From an uncultured Alphaproteobacteria bacterium (GTDB lineage: Bacteria; Pseudomonadota; Alphaproteobacteria; RF32; CAG-239), in assembly GCA_944391335.1 (NCBI GenBank), contig CALXTF010000008.1:1-50620 (forward strand): a stretch of 50,620 bases of DNA. Direction: 5' to 3'. The notes under the pieces were generated by a model. It did no database searches and had not been told where the DNA came from. It was given only the letters and a program-made list of their open reading frames with translations. The stretch's first letter is position 1. Every line of letters begins with the position of its first letter. The translations under genes were made by a program, and so were the position numbers. Below are positions 8,826 through 16,808 of this stretch, one piece after another.

Positions 8826-10418
8826 CTACCATGACTGGTAATACAGCGCCCGCCTATTATCGTTTTTCTTAATATTATTACCAACGTTTTCATTAATTCG
8901 CAAGGTTCTTATAATAAAAGAGTTTGGCTCACGAGTCGTGAATACGGTATTAATTTTTTCATAATCTACACCCTTATTTATTAAAATATTGTATAACAAG
9001 TTTAATCTTTTTTGTTGAAGATCAAAAGAACTTGTACGATCGATTCTCACTTCCAAGATGACTGCCGGATCGTCATTAACCTTATTGGCAAAAGCTTCTA
9101 TCCAACGCAAAGTGGTTCCTGATATTTCGGCGCGTCCGGGTTGGAATGAAAGGCGCATTTCCGCCGGTAATATTTTCACGGAAGTTTTATCTCTGCTGAA
9201 AACTGAGAATAAACCGGATCGTTTTTCTTGATAAGAATCGTCTCCTGATTCTTTTTCTGTGGAGGTGGCATCGGCATCGCTATCTTTAAATATAGATGTT
9301 ATGCTTTTTAGAATACCGCCTTTTTCTTTTGGGGTTGTGTCTTTTTCGGCAAGGATTTCTTCCTGAGCCTTTTCCGCATTTTTTTGATTTTTCTTTGGTG
9401 ACACGAGTTGCGGGGTAAGATTTTCGTCGTTTAAAATATCTTCGGGGATAGGGATAAGTATATTTTTTACCATTTCTGCCACTCGAACTTCTTTATCTTC
9501 TTCGGCGATATTTTTGGGTTTATTAAGAATTGAGGTTATTTCTTCTTCATTCATTCCTTTATAAAATTCTTCATCTAAAACTTGACGGTTGCGAGGATTG
9601 CGTGTTCCTTTTGCGACCACCCACGGCGAGTCTGTTTCCGAATGAATATCTTTCATTTCGTACCATTCTTGTGGCTTTTTTTCTTCCAAAGTTTGTTTTT
9701 GTTCCACGGCTATCGAGTCTATATCGATTTTTCCGCCGTCGGCCATGGCTATTTGATTTTCCGGAGCTTGACCGGCTATTTCCACAATACTTTCATGATT
9801 TGGCGCGTTTCCAATTTCCAATGGAATTATATCGATTCTTTCATCGTTATTTTGAAAAGGGAGTGTGTTTGCAGCAAATGTATCAAGAGGGGAAATATCG
9901 ACTGCAGCTGTTTCTTTTTCGGATTCAACGGGAAGATTCAATGAAGCGGTTTCATTGGTTGTTTCTCTCGGAAGAAAATTATTTTCCGAGTCGTTGGCTA
10001 TGATTAAAGGTTCTTCTGATTCAAAATCAGGAGAATTCGGCGTCGTTTCAATGTATTCCAAAGGAATATCCGCGGCGTCTTCTATGGAACTTATACGGAA
10101 AGCTTTTTCTTCAGGTTTTTTTTCTTCAACATTTTCCGGTTCATCAAAAACAAACAAATTTTCATCAATAAATATATTTTTGGAGAGTGGTTGGGGAGAG
10201 GGTGTATTTAATAAAAAAGAATCAACAGGTGTTGTGGAGGCGGCATAATTAATGGTAGGGGCTTCATCTTGAAAAAAAAGCGCGATATTTTTTTCGGGAA
10301 TAACAATTCCTCCTCCGGCTTGTTCCGAAGGAATAACAAAAAGCTTATTGATTGTCCACATCGTGAACAAAGAAACAATAAAACTGTTTAAAAATATTTT
10401 TATAGTCTTTTTTTGCAT
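8826..10418 (-). CDS. Membrane-anchored protein with C-terminal OmpA-like domain, first gene of pil operon
   Basis: This is a 530-residue protein starting at ATG 10418 with AGGGG 9 bp upstream. An N-terminal membrane helix (~8-28) is followed by ~370 residues of acidic, Pro/Glu/Asn-rich low-complexity sequence that could act as a periplasmic tether. A C-terminal domain (~415-515) contains RLSFQPGRAEISGTTL, then ILEVRIDRTSS and QKRLNLLYNILINKGV. The beta-alpha-beta-alpha pattern, with helix residues before GV, resembles OmpA/MotB-type peptidoglycan-binding domains, although the usual Asn-x-x-Leu-Ser-x-x-Arg-Ala motif is altered. It occupies the head of the pil operon where IncI plasmids have no such gene. 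The function is not known; anchoring the pilus machine to the cell wall is an inference. Confidence 0.6.
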   Translation of the reverse strand: MQKKTIKIFLNSFIVSLFTMWTINKLFVIPSEQAGGGIVIPEKNIALFFQDEAPTINYAASTTPVDSFLLNTPSPQPLSKNIFIDENLFVFDEPENVEEKKPEEKAFRISSIEDAADIPLEYIETTPNSPDFESEEPLIIANDSENNFLPRETTNETASLNLPVESEKETAAVDISPLDTFAANTLPFQNNDERIDIIPLEIGNAPNHESIVEIAGQAPENQIAMADGGKIDIDSIAVEQKQTLEEKKPQEWYEMKDIHSETDSPWVVAKGTRNPRNRQVLDEEFYKGMNEEEITSILNKPKNIAEEDKEVRVAEMVKNILIPIPEDILNDENLTPQLVSPKKNQKNAEKAQEEILAEKDTTPKEKGGILKSITSIFKDSDADATSTEKESGDDSYQEKRSGLFSVFSRDKTSVKILPAEMRLSFQPGRAEISGTTLRWIEAFANKVNDDPAVILEVRIDRTSSFDLQQKRLNLLYNILINKGVDYEKINTVFTTREPNSFIIRTLRINENVGNNIKKNDNRRALYYQSW

Positions 10419-10738
10419 TAAACTGACCCCTGTTAAAGGTTAACAATAAATTAAAATATATAAAATGGCAAGCATAAATTGCAAAAACATCATTTTTTTG
10501 GTCGAAAGAGTATTTTAAGAATGATGCTTAATTGAAAAATTTATATGACTTTAGAAACTTCGAATAGAGTTCAAAAGCCGCGTGTTGTAATCGTGAATTT
10601 TTTGTTACAGGGAATTTTTTTTATAAAAAACAAATAGATAGATAAAGACGGAGATGGACAATAATACTGGAATTTTTATAAAAAATCAGTTATTCTAAAA
10701 GTGTAAGAATGCTTTTAATTAATTAAAGGAGAAAAATA
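10419..10738. promoter_or_regulatory. Divergent control region between pilus and VirB operons
   Basis: This 320-bp AT-rich gene-free stretch separates the two divergent machines. On the minus strand TTGCCA and TATTGT with a 17-bp gap lie ~25-55 bp before the pil ATG. An alternative TTGCAA with an ATATAT-like box lies slightly upstream. A small palindrome GTTAA-AGG-TTAAC (10432-10444) sits between that promoter and the first pil gene. On the plus strand TGGACA (10655-10660) with TATAAA (10677-10682), gap 16 bp, lies ~55 bp before the first VirB2-like gene, followed by the AT palindrome TTTAATTAATTAAA just before its AAAGGAG. No gene is seen here. Confidence 0.45.
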
Positions 10739-11080
10739 ATGCAATTTATTAAAAGAAATATTTGGACATTGGCAACAATGGTGCTTTTTGTCTCTATCGC
10801 TATGATTGGCGATGCGGCAGCGGTTACCGGTACCGATTTAATGACAGAAGCCGGTAAAAAAGTTACGAACGTTTTTCAATCAGCAAGAACAATTATCTTT
10901 ATTTTGGGCGGCTTTGGTTTGGTCGGCGTCGCTTTTGCCGCTATTTTTGGTAAAATGAATTGGAAATGGTTTGCGGCTTTAGCTGTTGGTTTGGCTATTG
11001 TTGCCGCGGCTAATGCTATTGTTCAATATGCTGCGGGATCGTCTGCCGGCACAGGTGCGGCTGATACCTTTGGCTTATAA
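10739..11080 (+). CDS. virB2: VirB2-like T4SS pilin 1
   Basis: This 113-residue small exported protein is of the VirB2/TrbC major pilin type. A signal peptide ends near IGDAAA. Two hydrophobic helices flank a short polar loop: IIFILGGFGLVGVAFAAIFG, then KMNWKW, then FAALAVGLAIVAAANAIV. VirB2 pilins are cleaved, inserted in the inner membrane and assembled with phospholipid into the T4SS pilus. AAAGGAG precedes ATG 10739. It leads the plus-strand operon and is followed by a long hairpin at 11088-11132, which may protect its transcript. The next two genes are related pilins sharing the same helix-loop-helix. Confidence 0.85.
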   Translation: MQFIKRNIWTLATMVLFVSIAMIGDAAAVTGTDLMTEAGKKVTNVFQSARTIIFILGGFGLVGVAFAAIFGKMNWKWFAALAVGLAIVAAANAIVQYAAGSSAGTGAADTFGL

Positions 11081-11087
11081 TCTATAT

Positions 11088-11132
11088 TGCAGAAAGCCTC
11101 TTGACACGGCCGGTCTAAGAGGCTTTCCTGCA
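11088..11132 (+). promoter_or_regulatory. Long intercistronic hairpin after pilin 1
   Basis: TGCAGAAAGCCTCTT (11088-11102) pairs with AAGAGGCTTTCCTGCA (11117-11132), leaving one bulged base and a GC-rich 14-nt loop (GACACGGCCGGTCT). There is no T-run after it, so it is less likely to be a full intrinsic terminator than an mRNA-stabilising or processing hairpin. It may set the ratio of pilin 1 to the downstream genes. Confidence 0.6.
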
Positions 11133-11161
11133 AGGAAACTCAAATAAGAAGGAAAAAGAAA

Positions 11162-11530
11162 ATGTTGTACATAAAATTAAAGAAAATGATGTTTTGGATT
11201 GGAGTTGCATTTTTAACTTCTTCAATTTTATTTGCAACCGATTCTTTGGCCGCATCAGGTGGTTTGTTTAGCGATTTGACCAATAAAGGTGCCGAAATCT
11301 TTATGGGTATGCGTGAAATTATTTATGCGGTGGCTGGATTTGGTATTATGGCAATTGCTATCGGCGGTTTTTTTGGTAACTTTAACTGGAAATGGTTGGG
11401 GGCTATAATTATCGGTTTGATGGTTATTGCCAGTACGGCGGGAATTATCAATTACATGGTTGAAAGTACGGTTATTACGCCGGATATGATTACCGATACA
11501 TTGATTAGCGCGGATGATTCAAATCTGTAA
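11162..11530 (+). CDS. virB2: VirB2-like T4SS pilin 2
   Basis: This is a 122-residue exported small membrane protein, paralogous to the preceding pilin. The signal peptide ends near DSLAA. Two hydrophobic helices flank a loop: REIIYAVAGFGIMAIAIGGF, then NFNWKW, then LGAIIIGLMVIASTAG. The NWKW loop is shared with pilin 1. The C-terminal tail is longer and acidic (TLISADDSN). AAGGA lies upstream of ATG 11162. Its separation from pilin 1 by a hairpin suggests lower expression and possibly a minor subunit. Confidence 0.8.
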   Translation: MLYIKLKKMMFWIGVAFLTSSILFATDSLAASGGLFSDLTNKGAEIFMGMREIIYAVAGFGIMAIAIGGFFGNFNWKWLGAIIIGLMVIASTAGIINYMVESTVITPDMITDTLISADDSNL

Positions 11531-11552
11531 ATCTTGTTTATAGGAGGGTGTT

Positions 11553-12584
11553 ATGCAAAAAAATAAAATTAAAAGCCGGATGTCTTCATCTTTGTTATTG
11601 TTATTAACGGCCGTTTTTGTTTGCATCAATCCGGACAATGCTTTTGCAGATCTTTTAGGTTGTATGGAAAGTGAGGCCGATCAAGGAATATTTAAAGTTA
11701 TTGCTTGTAAAATAACAACGACCTTATTTGATATTCGTAAAATAGTTTATATAATTGGCGGTTTGGGTTTGGTTGCGTTTACCTTCGCTGCGATTTTTAA
11801 TAAAATCAGTTTTAAACATTTGGGATATATAGCCTTCAGTTTATTCCTTCTTTCTATGACAACCCCTTTTATTGAATATTTTATTTCAAGTGATGGATCT
11901 GTTACTTTGACCTATGGTAATTTTTTACCCTCGTCATTTACTGAAAATGATTATTCAAATTCTAGTGACGATTCCTGTGAAGGGGATGATTGCCCATCAT
12001 CTTCTAGTGACGATTCCTGTGAAGGGGATGATTGCCCACGAGAGGAAATGCCTTGGGGAGAAGACCTGCAGGTGGGAAAAATAGGCGGTGTGACAGTAAA
12101 TATGTCGACTGTGGATCCTGGATCATTGGCTGATACAATTGGAAATGCAAAGGATGCGGTTGAAGATACAAGAACTACCTGGCAAAAAATTAAGGATGGA
12201 GTAAAAACCGTCAAAGAAGAAGCAGTTAAGGCTTATAATACGGCTTCTTCCGTGGTGGCAACAGCAAGTACAATCTATAACACGGTCAATACAACCGTTC
12301 AGGAATTTAAGAATGTTGACAGTATTGAATCTGCTTTGACGGCAACCTTTAATGCGACGAACAGTATTCAATCAATTACAGGTTCTGTCACTTCCGCCGC
12401 TGGTGTTATGGGCAACAACTACGGTGATGGTACATGGAGCGCAAAAGTTAATGATGCCTTTTCTGGTATCAATCAAATTGCTACCGATGTCGGCGGGATG
12501 ACTAAGGATACGCAAATGATACACGGTGCAGCTAAAGGCGCAATGGATTTGCCAAATGATGTGATGAAAATATTTAAAAAATAA
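11553..12584 (+). CDS. VirB2-like pilin 3 with long extracytoplasmic extension
   Basis: This 343-residue protein starts at ATG 11553 behind AGGAGGG. The signal peptide ends near DNAFA. The VirB2-type module follows at ~55-115 (IVYIIGGLGLVAFTFAAIFN, KISFKH loop, then a second helix). Beyond it is a ~230-residue extension absent from ordinary VirB2. This starts with two 14-residue acidic Cys repeats (SSDDSCEGDDCP) and a third partial unit, followed by an Ala/Thr/Val-rich helical region (KDAVEDTRTTWQKIKDGVKT and similar) to the end. An extra Cys pair lies just after the signal peptide (LLGC, VIAC). It could be a tip or adaptor subunit displaying an extracellular domain. The pilin part is recognised; the extension is not. 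Confidence 0.65.
   Translation: MQKNKIKSRMSSSLLLLLTAVFVCINPDNAFADLLGCMESEADQGIFKVIACKITTTLFDIRKIVYIIGGLGLVAFTFAAIFNKISFKHLGYIAFSLFLLSMTTPFIEYFISSDGSVTLTYGNFLPSSFTENDYSNSSDDSCEGDDCPSSSSDDSCEGDDCPREEMPWGEDLQVGKIGGVTVNMSTVDPGSLADTIGNAKDAVEDTRTTWQKIKDGVKTVKEEAVKAYNTASSVVATASTIYNTVNTTVQEFKNVDSIESALTATFNATNSIQSITGSVTSAAGVMGNNYGDGTWSAKVNDAFSGINQIATDVGGMTKDTQMIHGAAKGAMDLPNDVMKIFKK
11961..12044 (+). repeat. 42-bp tandem repeat encoding SSDDSCEGDDCP units
   Basis: The block TCTAGTGACGATTCCTGTGA begins at 11961 and again at 12003, a 42-bp (14-codon) period with virtually identical copies. It is in frame inside pilin 3 and adds acidic, Cys-containing units, so copy number can change without breaking the frame. 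Confidence 0.8.
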
Positions 12585-12600
12585 AAACCGCTCAAGATTT

Positions 12601-12642
12601 TAAACACCGCTTTGCATAACAACATAGCGGTGTTTATTTTTT
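12601..12642 (+). terminator. Intrinsic terminator after the VirB2-like genes
   Basis: TAAACACCGCT (12601-12611) pairs with AGCGGTGTTTA (12626-12636) and is followed by a T-rich run (12637-12642). It ends the three-pilin transcript before virB3. Confidence 0.88.
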
Positions 12643-12679
12643 CTACTTTTGTATAAAATGATTTTTTCTAGCTTTTTTG

Positions 12680-12708
12680 TTGCATAAAAGAAAACTTTCT
12701 TGTAGAAT
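12680..12708 (+). promoter_or_regulatory. Sigma70-like promoter of the virB3-virB4 transcript
   Basis: TTGCAT (12680-12685), a 17-bp spacer, and TAGAAT (12703-12708) lie right after the terminator and ~25 bp before the virB3 ATG. This makes the pilin genes and the machine genes separate transcription units. Confidence 0.65.
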
Positions 12709-12732
12709 CAAAAATATTAGGGAGAATCAAAA

Positions 12733-13023
12733 ATGCGTGAGCCTGTTTTAAAAGCTGTGGCAAATCCGCCAAAAATTTTATGGGGACCATTTCTATTGGT
12801 GCTCCTAAACCTTGGTTTGCAATTTCCTATTATGTTTGTTGCTATCGGTGCTTTTGAATTAAACCCGATAATCTTCGTTATCAGTATTTTATTAACCCAT
12901 CTTGTGGTGATTTTTTGGGGTACAAAAGAACCACATATCTCTACAATGATTCAGGCTTACGGACAAACTTATCGTATAACTAAAAATTTATATAAAGCAA
13001 AGGGGAATAAATTTGCACCCTGA
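12733..13023 (+). CDS. virB3: VirB3-like T4SS inner-membrane protein
   Basis: This 96-residue protein has the VirB3 arrangement: a short N-terminal cytoplasmic part (REPVLKAVANPPKILWG), two closely spaced hydrophobic helices (~20-58), then a polar tail containing KEPHISTMIQAYGQTYR. VirB3 associates with the VirB4 ATPase in the inner-membrane complex. GGGAG lies 8-9 bp before ATG 12733. The gene overlaps the start of virB4 by 11 bp, a usual coupling for this pair. Confidence 0.85.
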   Translation: MREPVLKAVANPPKILWGPFLLVLLNLGLQFPIMFVAIGAFELNPIIFVISILLTHLVVIFWGTKEPHISTMIQAYGQTYRITKNLYKAKGNKFAP

Positions 13024-15442
13024 TTTCGATTTTTTTAACATCTTTGTTGAAGGATTATCAACAGCAGAAGTTATAGTTGCGGTGATTGGTTTTATTTCGG
13101 CCGCAGCATTTGCCGGTTTGTGGGCAACGAAAATCGGCCGCAGCATTCTGCCGCAGCCAAATGAATCTAAAGTGGCGGACTTTTTGCCGTTTAATAAATT
13201 GTTGTCAGATGGAATGACAATACGTTGCTATAACGGTTCGTTTGCACGCGTGTTTAAAATAGACGGTTTGGATTTGGCTTTTGAAACGACTGAGAAAAGC
13301 GCTTCATTGCTTGAAGCCAGAAAGTCATGGATTGATAATATGTCAGATCTTCAGGTTACATGTCGCGTTATTACTTTGCGAGAACGTACCCCGCCGGATA
13401 AAATTATCGATTCGTTTGATAATAAATTGCTTGAACAAGTTGCGTTTACATGGCAGTCAACCTTGGATAGGGTTTATACAAATTCCCACTATATCGTTAT
13501 TTCTGTTCCTGATCGACCGGATGCCTTAAAAGATTTGAATTATGCGTCTCAAACACTTATGGCGATACTAAGCGAATATGGCGTACATGCGATGTTTGAA
13601 AGTGAAGACAGTCTGCCGCAGGATAGTCCTTTTTATGTTTTCAGCCGTATTTGCAGCCCCGTTTCCAAGCCGGAACCTAAGGTCAGAAACGCCGAAGGAG
13701 CTATGCTTAACGAGTTGTTGACGACGGATCATATTCATTTTACCGGTGAAAACGGTCTAATCAAATTTTTTTCCGGTGATAAAGAAATTTATGCCGTTAC
13801 AATGGGAATTCGCACATCAGGAGATTTTATGGATGAGTCAATGATCGTTTCGCTCTTATCCATAGATTGTGAATTAACCATGCTGCATAATATAAAGCCG
13901 ATATTTAAACCTAATGCCCGCGCTTTACTGTTGCAACAAGCAAATATGTCCCGTATAACAAGCTTTTCCGGCGATGTTATGGCGCAATATGACGAAGCCC
14001 TCTCTTCAATTGAAGAAAGTGACGCTAATTATCAATCATTGACCGAATATTCAATGTCGATGGTTCTTAAAGGAGAAAGTCCGGAAGAAATAGAGTTTGC
14101 GGAAGGTGAGGTTCAACGCATCTGTCGTTTGTTTGGAGTAACGCCTGTTCGTGAAGGTTGGGTTAGCCAAGCCACTTTCTTCAATCAATTTCCGACATAT
14201 GACGCTTATCCGAGAACTTATAGATATCTTTCCCGTGTGGCGGCGACAGCCGTATCATTTGATAAACCATGGGAAGGTTTTAATAAATGCGACTGGGGAC
14301 CTGGAGCCATTAGCACTTTTCGAACAGCCACCGGTTCGGGTTATCGATTCCAATTTCACGTTTCTCCGGAAGAAACAGCCGTTGCTCACTGTTGTATTAT
14401 TGGTCCGACCGGACAAGGTAAAACGACATTACTGACCTTCTTGGCCGGACAGGCTATGCGTCATAAAGATTTAAGAGTTTATTTCTTTGACCGCCACCAC
14501 GGTGCCGAAATCTTTACGCGTGCCATTAAAGGCGCGTATATTGGTTTTGACGGAGATGAAAAAAATGTTTCCTTAAATCCGTTTGATACAGAACCGACAA
14601 AAAACAATCGAGCTTTTCTGCGTCAATGGATGAAATCAATTACAATGGTGAACGATGCTCTTTCCGCAAATGAAATTTCCCGCGCGGTAACAACAGCTTT
14701 TGATTATTTGCGTCCGGAAGAAAGAATGATGTCTAATTTATATAAAAGCTGTTTTTCACCAACAGGAAATATGCGGCGCGAATTATATCGATGGGTTGAT
14801 CCAGATCAATACGGCAATATTTTTAATGCCGAAAAAGATAGTTTGGACTTACATAGCAACCGTTTTATCGCTTTTGATTTTACCCATATTTTCGAAGATG
14901 ATACATTGGCTCCGGCGGTTATTAGCTACATTATGCACAGGATTCAAACAGAAACAGGTGAAAGCGGTGCTCCCGCGCTGATTATGATTGATGAAACAGC
15001 TCCTATGCTTAAACACCCGATGTTCCGTGATTATTTTGAAATTGGTTTAAGAGAAGGACGTAAAAAACGACAAGCATATTTATGCGCATTTCAACAGCCG
15101 GATATTGTCGATCAATTAGGTGTCGGCAGTATTATCCGAGGACAATGTCAAACAGTAATCTTTTTCCGTAATCCGCAAGGAAGAGAAGAAGATTATGCAA
15201 ATTGGAACTTAAATCGTAATGAAATGGATTTTGTTCTTGGTAAATCATATAGAGATTTGACATATGCAATCTTAATCAAAAGATCAACAGGAGAATCTGT
15301 TATTTTAGACGTTAATTTAAGCGGTCTCGGCCCCTACCTTAAACTTTACAATTCCGGTTCTAAAAATGTGTTGTTGGTACAAGAGTTAATAAAACAATAT
15401 GGCGAGGATAATTTTGTTACAAAATATTTAAATCTTGCCTGA
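13013..15442 (+). CDS. virB4: VirB4 T4SS ATPase
   Basis: This 809-residue motor ATPase of the type IV secretion system energises pilus assembly and substrate transfer at the inner membrane. A hydrophobic stretch near the N-terminus (~19-42) suggests membrane contact. The VirB4/CagE N-domain covers ~50-400. Walker A GPTGQGKTT is at 464-472 and Walker B LIMIDE at 656-661, followed by EGRKKRQAYLCAFQQP, the VirB4 C-motif with its Gln sensor. The initiation codon is TTG (13013) placed 7-8 bp after AGGGG inside the virB3 tail, so it depends on virB3 translation. The size agrees with the family (~790-820). Confidence 0.93.
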   Translation: MHPDFDFFNIFVEGLSTAEVIVAVIGFISAAAFAGLWATKIGRSILPQPNESKVADFLPFNKLLSDGMTIRCYNGSFARVFKIDGLDLAFETTEKSASLLEARKSWIDNMSDLQVTCRVITLRERTPPDKIIDSFDNKLLEQVAFTWQSTLDRVYTNSHYIVISVPDRPDALKDLNYASQTLMAILSEYGVHAMFESEDSLPQDSPFYVFSRICSPVSKPEPKVRNAEGAMLNELLTTDHIHFTGENGLIKFFSGDKEIYAVTMGIRTSGDFMDESMIVSLLSIDCELTMLHNIKPIFKPNARALLLQQANMSRITSFSGDVMAQYDEALSSIEESDANYQSLTEYSMSMVLKGESPEEIEFAEGEVQRICRLFGVTPVREGWVSQATFFNQFPTYDAYPRTYRYLSRVAATAVSFDKPWEGFNKCDWGPGAISTFRTATGSGYRFQFHVSPEETAVAHCCIIGPTGQGKTTLLTFLAGQAMRHKDLRVYFFDRHHGAEIFTRAIKGAYIGFDGDEKNVSLNPFDTEPTKNNRAFLRQWMKSITMVNDALSANEISRAVTTAFDYLRPEERMMSNLYKSCFSPTGNMRRELYRWVDPDQYGNIFNAEKDSLDLHSNRFIAFDFTHIFEDDTLAPAVISYIMHRIQTETGESGAPALIMIDETAPMLKHPMFRDYFEIGLREGRKKRQAYLCAFQQPDIVDQLGVGSIIRGQCQTVIFFRNPQGREEDYANWNLNRNEMDFVLGKSYRDLTYAILIKRSTGESVILDVNLSGLGPYLKLYNSGSKNVLLVQELIKQYGEDNFVTKYLNLA

Positions 15443-15476
15443 TGAGTGCAAAAGTGATTTATAAAATAATTTTTTT

Positions 15477-15503
15477 TTGTTATTATTAATATATACATAT
15501 AAA
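15477..15503 (+). promoter_or_regulatory. Possible weak promoter before the coiled-coil gene set
   Basis: TTGTTA (15477-15482) and TATAAA (15498-15503) lie in the 80-bp gap between virB4 and the next gene, but with a short 15-bp spacer. Read-through from the virB3 promoter is also possible since no terminator is seen. Confidence 0.3.
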
Positions 15504-15522
15504 AACCGATACGGAGGGTGGC

Positions 15523-16806
15523 ATGGTGAATATAAAAAAAGTTGGTATAATTGCAGGAGGCGTATTTTTTATTTCAATTAATGCTTATGCAGGCTTGCCG
15601 ACGGTTGATGCCGGAAATATCTCCGGAACGATTAGTATTGTTAAAAACGGTATGGATAATATAAAAAGCGTCGGTGATATTACAGGTAAAGTGGGGGAAT
15701 TAAACACTATTGTCGGAGATGCCGCCGCTTCTATTTCAAAATTTAAAGAACAAGCATCTGAGGTGTTTAATCAAGCCTCCGAAGCCGCGCAAAAAGCTAT
15801 GGCGCGGGTTGAAGAAGCGCAATCAAAATTAAATGAGTTTAAAGAAGAAATTGAAGAACAAAAACAAGCCTTTCAAGAAGCTGTTGATACAGTAAAAGAA
15901 CAAGTGGATGAAGCTCAATCCGTAACTTCTGACATTAAAGAAGTATCCATAGATGATGTGGAACTTCAACAAGATGATACCGAATATGTTCAAACAGAAG
16001 AATATGAACAAATGAGCCAACAAAAGAATTCATCATCAGAGACTGAAAATATGCAAGAGGAAACATCATCCGCCATGAGTTCCGCAGACCGCGTTTATGA
16101 AGATGACGCAGAAATAGAAAATATTAATAGTGGGAAAACAAATGAAAGCATTAATTCCCAGTCTTTTGAACAAAATAATACGGTTGATGATGATCAAACC
16201 GCGCAAATAAATTCAAATAGCGAAGGAACAACAAATAATAAACAATTTAGAGTTTCACCGACAGTGCCAAAAGTTGAAAAAATATCTCATAGCACATTTA
16301 ACCATTATGAAGTTATGGCTTTTGCCAGTTCCGAAACCGGCAATAGTTATATTGAGGATGTTTATGTCGTGCCAATGGCAACACGTTGTGAAATTAGTGC
16401 GGAAGATTTTATTAAAAATGAAACAAAGAGAAATGATTGTATTGAAACAATTATTAAAGAAAATCATGCCGATAATAATTATGATGCCAGAATTAGCCAG
16501 CGCGAATGTCAAAAAATGCTCTATGAAGCTGTTGTTGCTTTAATGGCAGAAGCAATGAATGCCAAATACGAGGCCGCTAATTATGGTGAAACATTAGATG
16601 AACAAGATGATTTAGCCTCTAGTTCTACAGATGTCCGAGGAGATCTTTCCGTCATAGCCGAAAGTAATTATCAAACTCAAATTCTTTTAAATAGAATGTC
16701 AATGAACCTTTCATCGCAAATCATATTAGATACAGCCATGCAAATATGCGGTATGTCAAAAGATGTTTTAGGAGAAAGCGATTCGGATGGCGACAATGGA
16801 GATTGA
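15523..16806 (+). CDS. Secreted coiled-coil protein in the VirB5 position (paralogue 1)
   Basis: This 427-residue exported protein starts at ATG 15523 after GGAGGG. The signal peptide ends near NAYAG and the mature start is LPTVDAGNISG, reminiscent of VirB5 proteins, which also begin with a short Pro/Val/Asp segment before helices. Residues ~35-145 form an amphipathic coiled coil (EQASEVFNQASEAAQKAMAR). Residues ~145-245 are acidic, Gln/Ser-rich and probably disordered. A C-terminal domain (~255-420) has four Cys and helical segments ending SSQIILDTAMQICGMSK. It lies directly after virB4, where canonical operons carry virB5. No clear family match is recognised; a VirB5-like minor pilin/adhesin role is inferred from position, export and helicity. 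Confidence 0.55.
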   Translation: MVNIKKVGIIAGGVFFISINAYAGLPTVDAGNISGTISIVKNGMDNIKSVGDITGKVGELNTIVGDAAASISKFKEQASEVFNQASEAAQKAMARVEEAQSKLNEFKEEIEEQKQAFQEAVDTVKEQVDEAQSVTSDIKEVSIDDVELQQDDTEYVQTEEYEQMSQQKNSSSETENMQEETSSAMSSADRVYEDDAEIENINSGKTNESINSQSFEQNNTVDDDQTAQINSNSEGTTNNKQFRVSPTVPKVEKISHSTFNHYEVMAFASSETGNSYIEDVYVVPMATRCEISAEDFIKNETKRNDCIETIIKENHADNNYDARISQRECQKMLYEAVVALMAEAMNAKYEAANYGETLDEQDDLASSSTDVRGDLSVIAESNYQTQILLNRMSMNLSSQIILDTAMQICGMSKDVLGESDSDGDNGD

Positions 16807-16808
16807 CA

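Noticed and set aside
9530-10003. A 157-codon plus-strand frame opposite the OmpA-like gene.
   Set aside because: Composition is that of the reverse strand of a Glu/Asn/Pro-rich gene (Phe/Leu/Arg runs), with no domain; the minus frame has a signal anchor and a recognisable C-domain.
11088-11132. Calling the hairpin an intrinsic terminator.
   Set aside because: No T-run follows and the next pilin gene is only 30 bp downstream without a visible new promoter.
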